A program made the position numbers and the translations under genes. Below, in pieces: positions 1 through 5,592 of a stretch of 5,592 nucleotides of DNA (its first letter is position 1; every line of letters begins with the position of its first letter). Source of the DNA: an uncultured Clostridium sp. (GTDB taxonomy: Bacteria > Bacillota > Clostridia > Clostridiales > Clostridiaceae); contig CAKVLD010000122.1 of NCBI GenBank assembly GCA_934755305.1, positions 1 through 5,592 of the forward strand. The letters run 5' to 3'. Below the pieces are notes generated by a model, which was not told the origin of the DNA, searched no databases, and saw nothing but the letters and a program-made list of their open reading frames with translations.

Positions 1-8
1 GAATAGTT

Positions 9-881
9 ATGTTTGAAATTAAGGGACTAAGCAAAAGTTTCGGTGAAAAAGAAGTTCTTAAAAATATAAACTTACAGCTTAATAAAGGTGAGATTGTGGG
101 ACTTTTAGGGAAAAATGGAGCTGGTAAAACAACATTAATTAAATCAATTAATAATCTTTATAAATATAAAGGTTCAATTACTATAAATAATAAATCATAT
201 AAAGATGATCCAAATTATTATTTAAATAATATAGGAATTTTACTAGAACCCAGTTATTATGATTACTTAACTGCGTTGGAAAATATGAAAATAGTATGTT
301 CATTTAATAAAAATGTTAATGCTGAACAAAGAGCAATGGAACTTTTAGATTTTATTGGATTAAAAGATGCTGCTAATAGAAAAGTTTCGGGATTTTCATT
401 TGGAATGAAACAAAGATTAGGTGTTGCTATGGCTTTATCTAATAATCCAGAATTATTAATATTAGATGAACCTACAATTGGAGTTGATCCTAAAGGGTTA
501 GAAATACTTAAAGATAGGTTAACTTACTTAGCCAAAAAAGAAAAGAAAACTATTTTATTTTCAAGTAATGATTTAAATGAAATGCAAAAATGGAGTGATA
601 GAATCATTTTACTTAAAGATGGTGAAATAGTTGAAGATAGATCACGCAAATCAATAATAGAAGATGGTAATCAATATACTATAACTGTAAAATCACCTTT
701 CTCTAATTCGGAATTAAATCAATTAAAAAATCAGTTTGGATGTTTAGTACTAGAAAAAAACAGAGTTAAAATAATAGATAATAACAAATTAAATCCAATA
801 CTTAATAAAATTATTTTATCTAAAAATAATATTTTAGATATTGAACGTAATAATTCAATATTAGAAAATTTTTACAAATAA
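9..881 (+). CDS. ABC transporter ATP-binding protein, BcrA/LanF-like (probable peptide self-immunity)
   Basis: This 290-residue cytoplasmic ATPase should power the membrane protein encoded just downstream. Visible in order: Walker A GKNGAGKT (34-41), a Q-loop position occupied by Glu (E80 in LLEPSYYDYLT), a signature region SGFSFGMKQR (127-136), Walker B LLILDEP (149-155) with catalytic E154, a D-loop GVDP (158-161) and a C-terminal tail of about 70 residues. Glu in the Q-loop ('E-loop') and the FGMKQRLG signature are typical of BcrA and lantibiotic-immunity LanF proteins, which pump antimicrobial peptides away from the producer's membrane. The switch histidine is replaced by Asn (N187 in FSSNDLNE), which is unusual. 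Length is normal for the family. The ATG at 9 gives a canonical start (MFEIKGLSKSFG), but only eight upstream bases are present, so its ribosome site cannot be seen. The ABC assignment is secure; the substrate and the immunity role are inferred from the radical SAM and exporter neighbours. Confidence 0.92.
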   Translation: MFEIKGLSKSFGEKEVLKNINLQLNKGEIVGLLGKNGAGKTTLIKSINNLYKYKGSITINNKSYKDDPNYYLNNIGILLEPSYYDYLTALENMKIVCSFNKNVNAEQRAMELLDFIGLKDAANRKVSGFSFGMKQRLGVAMALSNNPELLILDEPTIGVDPKGLEILKDRLTYLAKKEKKTILFSSNDLNEMQKWSDRIILLKDGEIVEDRSRKSIIEDGNQYTITVKSPFSNSELNQLKNQFGCLVLEKNRVKIIDNNKLNPILNKIILSKNNILDIERNNSILENFYK

Positions 882-887
882 AGGGGG
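882..887 (+). promoter_or_regulatory. Ribosome binding site of the ABC-2 permease gene
   Basis: AGGGGG lies 8 bases before the ATG at 896 and directly after the stop codon of the ATPase gene. It is a strong Shine-Dalgarno match, fixes the permease start, and fits tight co-translation of the ATPase/permease pair. Confidence 0.8.
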
Positions 888-895
888 ACATACTA

Positions 896-1660
896 ATGGG
901 AAATTTAATAAAAATTGAACTAACAAAATTTATAAAGAAAAAAGACGTAATTATAATTTCAGCAATAATTTCACTTATTCCATTATTAATTGCACTCTTA
1001 ACAAAACTTGATATTAGCGGGCTTTCAATAGGTGGATCATTTACCTCAACAGAATATGTATTTTCAATCTGGGAAATGCTTAGAGCACTTATTGTATTAT
1101 ATATTATTCCAATATATATTCCATGTACCTTCATTGGACGAGAAGTAGAGCAAAGAAGTATTAATATGGTCCTTTCTAAAGAAAAACGAGGAAAAATATT
1201 AATGGTTAAAATAATATCATCTTTTATTGCAGTAACTTTATTTATGATTATGTTTTATGCAATTGCATTTATTTCCTTTAAATTATTTTTAACAGGCACA
1301 GAATTTGAGGCATCAACATTAACTACAACATTAAGTACAAATACTTATGTCTTTGCTGCATTATTTAATTTACTAGAAGTATTATTTGTAACTTTAATAT
1401 CAGTATTCTTAAATATATCAATAAAAAGCAATGTAGCTTTAGTATTAAGTTTTGGAGTAATAATATTAGAAAAAGTATTAACTAATGTAAATTCTATAAA
1501 GAGGTTTTTACCTTGCTATATTTCACAATTTGACAGATTATATACCTTAACAAAATCACAATTATCAAGTTTTTATAGTAGCTCTATAATTATATATATA
1601 GTGATACTTACTATCCTATTCATAATGTGTTACACAGTATGGAATAAACGTGATTTCTAA
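896..1660 (+). CDS. ABC-2 type transporter permease (membrane partner of the BcrA-like ATPase)
   Basis: A 254-residue integral membrane protein with about six hydrophobic helices by eye: roughly 17-37, 58-80, 104-128, 150-173, 176-195 and 228-248. Between helices 2 and 3 is a charged cytoplasmic stretch (GREVEQRSINMVLSKEKRGK, 81-100). It matches the conserved ABC-2 pattern of a Glu-rich turn, a short 'LS' motif and a basic segment before helix 3. The protein ends in WNKRDF, similar to the R-D ending common in ABC-2 permeases. Its gene follows the ATPase by 14 bases, so the two should form one exporter, probably with two copies of each. Only one permease gene is present, which is closer to BcrAB-type pairs than to LanFEG systems with two permeases, unless a second lies upstream of the window. 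Such pairs often give resistance to a peptide antibiotic; that role is inferred from context. Confidence 0.88.
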   Translation: MGNLIKIELTKFIKKKDVIIISAIISLIPLLIALLTKLDISGLSIGGSFTSTEYVFSIWEMLRALIVLYIIPIYIPCTFIGREVEQRSINMVLSKEKRGKILMVKIISSFIAVTLFMIMFYAIAFISFKLFLTGTEFEASTLTTTLSTNTYVFAALFNLLEVLFVTLISVFLNISIKSNVALVLSFGVIILEKVLTNVNSIKRFLPCYISQFDRLYTLTKSQLSSFYSSSIIIYIVILTILFIMCYTVWNKRDF

Positions 1661-1683
1661 TAATTTAATATATAAAAATATGA

Positions 1684-1711
1684 TTGATATGAGAAGATTT
1701 AAAAATATAAT
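1684..1711 (+). promoter_or_regulatory. Possible sigma-A-type promoter inside the operon (weak call)
   Basis: TTGATA (1684-1689) and TATAAT (1706-1711) are separated by 16 bases, close to the housekeeping consensus. It sits in the only sizeable gap of the operon (65 bases, 1661-1725). Against it, transcription would begin near 1717-1719, after the ribosome site at 1712-1715, giving an almost leaderless message. In DNA this AT-rich such matches arise by chance. Confidence 0.2.
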
Positions 1712-1715
1712 GGAG
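1712..1715 (+). promoter_or_regulatory. Ribosome binding site of the radical SAM gene
   Basis: GGAG lies 10 bases before the ATG at 1726 and supports that start. It favours translation from a message that begins further upstream, that is, from the operon. Confidence 0.65.
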
Positions 1716-1725
1716 TTGATTTATA

Positions 1726-2952
1726 ATGAGAAAATTTGAATTTATTAAAGATATTAATTTATTTAAATTAAGAAATATACCTTGTGTTGGAAACTTTGAA
1801 AATGGTTCTTTTATAGGACTTAATGAAAAAGGTCTTAATTTAATCAATTATATAAAGGAAAACAATACGTTGCCTGAATCAATGGATGCAGAAGAAGAAA
1901 TGTTAGTTGCTGCTCTTGATAAAGGTGAATACTTCAAAAAAAATACCAATACTTCTGCTTTAAAATCATGTTACATACATGTTACAAACAGATGTAATCT
2001 TAATTGTATAGGCTGCTACTCTTTTGATTGTACCCGTAATACTATAGATGATTTATCATTAGATGATCTAAAAGATATAATGAATCAGTTAAAAGAAGCA
2101 GGTGTAGAAAATGTGACTATCTCTGGTGGAGAACCCCTAATAAGACGTGATATAGTAGATATTTTAAAGTATGCTAAAGAAGAATGTAAATTTGAGGTTA
2201 TAAATTTAATTTCAAATGGTACTATTCAGAGAGAGGATATATATTTAGAGATAAAAAAATATATAAATGATTTTGCTATATCTATAGATGGATATGATGA
2301 AGTTCATAGTAAATTTATAAGGGATGATGGCATATTTCCTACAGTAGTAGGTACAATTAAAAAGCTTAAAAGATTAGGTCTTAATGTAGCAATACTCCCA
2401 ACTCTTCATAATAAAAATATTGATAATATGATTAATTATTGTGATTTAGCAAAAAGATTAGGTGTTTCAATAAGTTTCAGTTTAATGACTTGCTCCACTG
2501 ATTTACAAGAATTTATTCCAACAGAAGAACAATTAATTAAAATGAGTTCTTATTTTGATGGTTCTAGTGATTACTTCTCAATGGACAAAAAAGAACTATG
2601 TGATTATTCAGTAGTAGCAAGAAAGAATTGTGGAGCTGGTGAAAATATAATAAGTGTTGGTGCTGATGGCAATATATATCCTTGTCATATGATGCACAGC
2701 GAAAAGACTGTTATGGGAAATATAAAAAATACACCTTTAAAAGAAATACTAGCTAATTCTGTTCCTCTACCTAAAGTAGAAGATATGCATAAATGTAAAG
2801 AGTGTGAATATAAAGATATATGTGGTGGTGGATGTAGAGCAAGAGCCTTTTTAGTTAAAGATAACCTAAATGAACCTGATCCATATTGTGTAATGTATGA
2901 AAATTTTTATAAGAGTTTCTTAGATAAAATTGAGGAAGCTAGTTTAAGCTAG
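1726..2952 (+). CDS. Radical SAM/SPASM peptide maturase (RiPP-type) with probable N-terminal leader-recognition domain
   Basis: A 408-residue cytoplasmic iron-sulfur enzyme. Residues 1-75 resemble a PqqD-like RiPP recognition element (…GSFIGLNEKGLNLINYI…), which would bind a precursor's leader. The radical SAM core has the CxxxCxxC motif CNLNCIGC (C90, C94, C97) for the SAM-binding 4Fe-4S cluster, and GGEP at 134-137. The C-terminal SPASM domain has all seven expected cysteines: C302, C320, C357, C360, C366, C370 and C388, spaced C-x17-C, then CxxCx5CxxxC, then a final C, enough for two auxiliary clusters. Such enzymes usually make thioether (sactionine or ranthionine) or C-C crosslinks in a small peptide, as in subtilosin, SkfA, thuricin CD and Clostridium Cys-rich peptides. 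The flanking transporters support peptide maturation. From memory only, the CIGCYS region recalls clostridial Cys-rich-peptide maturases. No precursor is visible in this window, so substrate and bond type are unknown. Confidence 0.9.
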   Translation: MRKFEFIKDINLFKLRNIPCVGNFENGSFIGLNEKGLNLINYIKENNTLPESMDAEEEMLVAALDKGEYFKKNTNTSALKSCYIHVTNRCNLNCIGCYSFDCTRNTIDDLSLDDLKDIMNQLKEAGVENVTISGGEPLIRRDIVDILKYAKEECKFEVINLISNGTIQREDIYLEIKKYINDFAISIDGYDEVHSKFIRDDGIFPTVVGTIKKLKRLGLNVAILPTLHNKNIDNMINYCDLAKRLGVSISFSLMTCSTDLQEFIPTEEQLIKMSSYFDGSSDYFSMDKKELCDYSVVARKNCGAGENIISVGADGNIYPCHMMHSEKTVMGNIKNTPLKEILANSVPLPKVEDMHKCKECEYKDICGGGCRARAFLVKDNLNEPDPYCVMYENFYKSFLDKIEEASLS

Positions 2953-2968
2953 GTTATATATAAAATTG
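2951..2968 (+). promoter_or_regulatory. Weak ribosome site and TTG start of the exporter gene
   Basis: The exporter frame opens at 2948, after a stop at 2945-2947. The first plausible start is TTG at 2966-2968; no ATG or GTG occurs before the first membrane helix is well under way. The only Shine-Dalgarno-like bases are AGG at 2951-2953, 12 bases away and overlapping the radical SAM stop codon. Low-level or coupled initiation is likely. Confidence 0.55.
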
Positions 2969-4690
2969 AAGAATATAATAAAATATGTATTAAAATATAA
3001 AGGATTATTTTCATTAAGGTTATTATCTACCATAATTAAATCTATAGTAAATATTATATTTGCAATTATTCTTGGTAATATTATTGATGTGTTTTTATCT
3101 GGCAAAATAAGTAGTTTTTCAAATACATTAATACTTTGCGGGATATTTATCATACTAGAATTAATAGTTTTCATTTCAGATGGAGTTATATCAGCAAAAT
3201 ATTCCCAAAAAACAATTACTAATATGAGGAATGATATTTTTAATAATATTATGAATAAGGATATAAGCGATTTTTCTTCAAATAATACAGGTAGCTATAT
3301 CTCTATTTTAAACAATGATATATCACTTGTAAAAACAGACTTTATAGATAATATATTTAATTTAATATTTCAAGTACTATGTTTTATAAGCACATTAGTA
3401 GTTATGTTAGTAATTAGTAGTAAAATTACTTTAGCAATTTTACTACTATCCCTTATGAATTTTATTACAACATCAATAATAGCTCAAAAAATTGCAAAAA
3501 AGAAAGGTGAATATTCTACAAACTTAGAAAACTTAACTAAAACAACCAAAGATATTTTCTCAGGATTTGAAATGATAAAGAACTTCAATATTTTAAATAA
3601 AACAAAATCAATTTTTAATAAATCCTCTAATAAAGTAGAAGAAAATAGAAAAGATTGTTTACTTTTAATAAACTTGATAGATACAATTACCCTAATATTT
3701 GGTACTATAACTTATTTAACTGTTCTTGTAATTTGCGGATACAGCATATATAATGGAACCTTATCAGCTGGAACATCTATCATAGTTATACAATTGATGG
3801 ATAGTATAACAAATCCTCTTTCTGATATTATAAATTTATTAAGTTCAATTTTTTCTATAAAAGAAATAGCTGAAAAGCTTAAAAATATATTAACTAAAAA
3901 TGTTAAAAACTCTATACAAAATCATGTATCAGAATTTAAAAAAGATTTATCTATATCAAATGTTACCTTTTCATATAACGGTAAAAAAGATGTATTAAAA
4001 AATATAAATTTTACTTTTGAAAAAAATAAAAAATATGCTATCGTAGGAGAAAGTGGTTCTGGAAAAAGTACCTTAATCAAACTTTTAATGCGATATTATG
4101 ATTCCTATACAGGAACTATTTCCCTTGATGGCATTAATATAAATGAAATTGATGATAATAGCTTTTACTCTAAGTTTTCAATTATTCAGCAAAATGTATT
4201 TATGTTAGATGACACAGTACAAGAAAACTTATGTTTGTATAATAAATATCCAATAGAAAGAATACAGGATGCTATTTCTAAATCTGGACTCACTCAAGTT
4301 ATATCAAATTTAGAAAATGGCCTAGAAACCTTTGTTGGGGAAAATGGTGAAAATTTATCAGGTGGTGAAAGACAAAGAATCTCTATTGGAAGAGCTCTTC
4401 TTAGAAATACTGAGATAATGATATTAGATGAATTTACTTCAGCTTTAGATAATGAAACAGCTTTAGAAATAGAAAATACTTTATTAGATATACCTGATTT
4501 AACATTAATTTCAATTACTCATAAACTTATTAAAAATACTCTTGAGAAATATGATCAAGTTATAGTTATGAGAAATGGTGAAATTATAGAAATTGGCTCA
4601 TTCAATCAACTTATTTTAAATAGATCATATTTTTATAGTTTATATTATATTCAAGAATCTACTAATGAGAATTCTCAGCTTGCTATATAA
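2966..4690 (+). CDS. ABC exporter, fused membrane and ATP-binding domains (probable peptide exporter)
   Basis: A 574-residue half-transporter expected to work as a dimer. Residues 1 to about 300 form a type-I exporter membrane domain with about six helices (approximately 14-42, 53-75, 127-150, 153-175, 236-259, 265-287). Residues from about 328 form the ATPase: Walker A GESGSGKS (361-368), Q-loop around Q409 (SIIQQNVFMLDDT), signature LSGGE (464-468), Walker B IMILDEF (484-490) with E489, and H519 in the switch loop (SITHK). All nucleotide-site residues are intact. It begins directly at the membrane domain and has no N-terminal C39 peptidase domain, which would add about 150 residues. It therefore cannot cut a double-glycine leader, and another protease would be needed. 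The start is TTG at 2966, 13 bases after the radical SAM stop; length and the typical opening (MKNIIKYVLKYKG) support it. Multidrug- or lipid-type exporters share this architecture, so peptide export is inferred from context. Confidence 0.92.
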   Translation: MKNIIKYVLKYKGLFSLRLLSTIIKSIVNIIFAIILGNIIDVFLSGKISSFSNTLILCGIFIILELIVFISDGVISAKYSQKTITNMRNDIFNNIMNKDISDFSSNNTGSYISILNNDISLVKTDFIDNIFNLIFQVLCFISTLVVMLVISSKITLAILLLSLMNFITTSIIAQKIAKKKGEYSTNLENLTKTTKDIFSGFEMIKNFNILNKTKSIFNKSSNKVEENRKDCLLLINLIDTITLIFGTITYLTVLVICGYSIYNGTLSAGTSIIVIQLMDSITNPLSDIINLLSSIFSIKEIAEKLKNILTKNVKNSIQNHVSEFKKDLSISNVTFSYNGKKDVLKNINFTFEKNKKYAIVGESGSGKSTLIKLLMRYYDSYTGTISLDGININEIDDNSFYSKFSIIQQNVFMLDDTVQENLCLYNKYPIERIQDAISKSGLTQVISNLENGLETFVGENGENLSGGERQRISIGRALLRNTEIMILDEFTSALDNETALEIENTLLDIPDLTLISITHKLIKNTLEKYDQVIVMRNGEIIEIGSFNQLILNRSYFYSLYYIQESTNENSQLAI

Positions 4691-4696
4691 TATAAC

Positions 4697-4729
4697 AAAA
4701 TGGAGATAGCTTTAAGCTATCTCCATTTT
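4697..4729. terminator. Bidirectional intrinsic terminator between convergent genes
   Basis: A perfect inverted repeat: arm 4697-4710 (AAAATGGAGATAGC) pairs with 4716-4729. An extra T4711-A4715 pair leaves a three-base loop. The + strand reads into a T-run at 4726-4730 with more T's at 4733-4738; the - strand reads into TTTT (4700-4697). It lies 6 bases after the exporter stop codon and ends the four-gene operon. The right arm also encodes the last codons of the facing kinase, whose stop codon (4714-4712) is the loop itself, so the element can terminate both transcripts. Confidence 0.85.
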
Positions 4730-5592
4730 TGTATTTTTAATATTTAAACATTGTACAAATTTATTATTCTCTATTTCTGTATCAACAACAATATTACTAT
4801 AGGTATCTATAGTATTTTTAAATGTACTTAAGCCTAATCCTCTACCATTTCCTTTAGTAGAATAACCTTCCTTAAATAGCTGAGCTATTGGTCCTATATT
4901 ATTTTCGCAACTATTTATTATTAATATAATAACGGATTTGCCTTTATTTATCATACCTAAATTTACTATTTTTTCTTTGCTTTTTATGGCTGCTTCTATG
5001 GCATTATCTAATAGAATTCCTAAACACCTTACTAAGTCAATTATATCCATATCTATCTCTGTGATTTCTTCAGTTATATCAATATTAATATCTACGCCTA
5101 ATTCTTGTGCTCTAATAAGTTTTGTAGCTATTAATCCTTTAATTTCAGTAATTTTGATATTTTTTAATAATCCTAACTTATAGTTATTACTATTAATTTT
5201 ATCATTTAAAGGATAAATATGATTATCAAAATATTCTTGTAGTCCTTTTATATTCTCTTCTTCCATAAATCCTGCCATAGATGATAATATATTTATATAA
5301 TCATGTCTAAATTTACGCATATCCATATATAATTGTTCTAAATTATTAGTATATTCCTGAAGCTGCTCCAACTGTATCTGTTTAGCTTGATAACTTGTCT
5401 CTTTTTTTATTGACATAGCCAAAATAACACATGTAAATAATAAAATAAAACTATAAGCTATAAATACTATTCCATTAACTTTTGTAAGATAATTAGCATC
5501 ATTAGTAGAATTCCAATTTATATTTAAATAAAACATTATTGCTGTAATTACTAAAGTTACATAGATAAGTATTGCATACTTACTTTTATAAT
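4712..5592 (-). CDS. AgrC-like GHKL sensor histidine kinase, N-terminus cut off by the window edge
   Basis: Only the C-terminal part of this membrane kinase is present. The frame stays open to base 5592, so the Met at 5536 is internal. Immediately upstream of it the frame reads YAILIYVTLVITAIMFYL, a membrane helix. Numbering from that Met, a second helix spans about 22-41, then a coiled-coil-like linker (about 48-70), and the H-box FRHDYIN with phosphoacceptor H78 (codon 5305-5303). The N-box is LLDNAIEAA (176-184). The G-box is STKGNGRGLGLSTFKN (226-241). These are the marks of the AgrC/VirS/ComD-type HATPase_c_5 family, which sense secreted peptides through an N-terminal multi-helix domain and phosphorylate a LytTR response regulator. 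About 150-200 residues of sensor should lie beyond the edge. The gene converges on the RiPP-like operon. No response regulator follows it, so a partner would have to lie upstream. Control of the operon is inferred. Confidence 0.88.
   Translation of the reverse strand, partial: YKSKYAILIYVTLVITAIMFYLNINWNSTNDANYLTKVNGIVFIAYSFILLFTCVILAMSIKKETSYQAKQIQLEQLQEYTNNLEQLYMDMRKFRHDYINILSSMAGFMEEENIKGLQEYFDNHIYPLNDKINSNNYKLGLLKNIKITEIKGLIATKLIRAQELGVDINIDITEEITEIDMDIIDLVRCLGILLDNAIEAAIKSKEKIVNLGMINKGKSVIILIINSCENNIGPIAQLFKEGYSTKGNGRGLGLSTFKNTIDTYSNIVVDTEIENNKFVQCLNIKNTKMEIA

Noticed and set aside
820..1134. 104-codon - strand ORF opposite the permease start.
   Set aside because: It is a mirror of the permease coding region. 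Its composition simply reflects the hydrophobic gene on the other strand, and it crosses the ATPase/permease junction.
1680..1739. A 19-codon + strand ORF (MIDMRRFKNI…) in the gap before the maturase, considered as a peptide precursor.
   Set aside because: No ribosome site precedes its ATG, it has no Cys or recognisable leader/core layout, and it overlaps the maturase start out of frame. It looks like chance.
1665..1847. 60-codon - strand ORF opposite the maturase N-terminus, considered as a small precursor.
   Set aside because: It starts at TTG without a convincing ribosome site and lies almost wholly antisense to a real gene, with no family-like features. It contains no cysteine.
2936..2952. 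Direct repeat AAGCTAG (2936-2942 and 2946-2952) at the end of the maturase gene.
   Set aside because: Only seven bases, within coding sequence and with no further copies noticed. It is best explained by chance.
2944..3174. 76-codon - strand ORF across the maturase/exporter junction.
   Set aside because: Antisense shadow of the exporter's first membrane helices, with no independent support.
4938..5183. 81-codon + strand ORF inside the kinase region.
   Set aside because: Antisense to the conserved N-box region of the kinase, whose family motifs make the - strand clearly the coding one.
4712..5536. Treating the Met codon at 5536 as the kinase start.
   Set aside because: The frame continues open and encodes a membrane helix up to the window edge. 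Starting at 5536 would break that helix and leave no usable sensor domain.

Overview
The window is very AT-rich. It uses A/T-ending codons almost throughout, has strong purine-rich ribosome sites in front of two genes, and encodes lysine-, asparagine- and isoleucine-rich proteins. This fits a low-GC Bacillota, most likely a Clostridium-like anaerobe. The species cannot be named from the sequence.

Four genes run head to tail on the + strand (9-4690) and look like one transcription unit: (1) an ABC ATPase of the BcrA/LanF type (9-881); (2) its ABC-2 type membrane partner (896-1660); (3) a radical SAM enzyme with a complete SPASM domain and a probable PqqD-like leader-binding domain at its N-terminus (1726-2952); (4) a full-length ABC exporter half-transporter, membrane domain fused to ATPase, starting at a TTG codon (2966-4690). 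Gaps are 14, 65 and 13 bases. A 15-bp hairpin with T-runs on both sides follows (4697-4729). Facing the operon on the - strand is the 3' part of an AgrC-like GHKL sensor kinase (4712-5592), cut by the window's right edge.

The most coherent reading is part of a gene cluster for a ribosomally made, radical-SAM-modified peptide (RiPP), possibly a sactipeptide or ranthipeptide bacteriocin or signal. In this model the SPASM enzyme modifies a precursor, the fused ABC protein exports it, the BcrAB/LanFE-like pair protects the producer, and the AgrC-like kinase senses a peptide and controls expression. The peptide class, the immunity role and the regulatory link are inferences. No precursor gene is visible in the window; it would have to lie before base 1 or beyond base 5592. 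A response regulator for the kinase is also missing, as is a leader peptidase.

There is no gene-free stretch over 300 bases. The longest gap is 65 bases (1661-1725). No tRNA, rRNA, CRISPR array, insertion sequence or riboswitch was seen.
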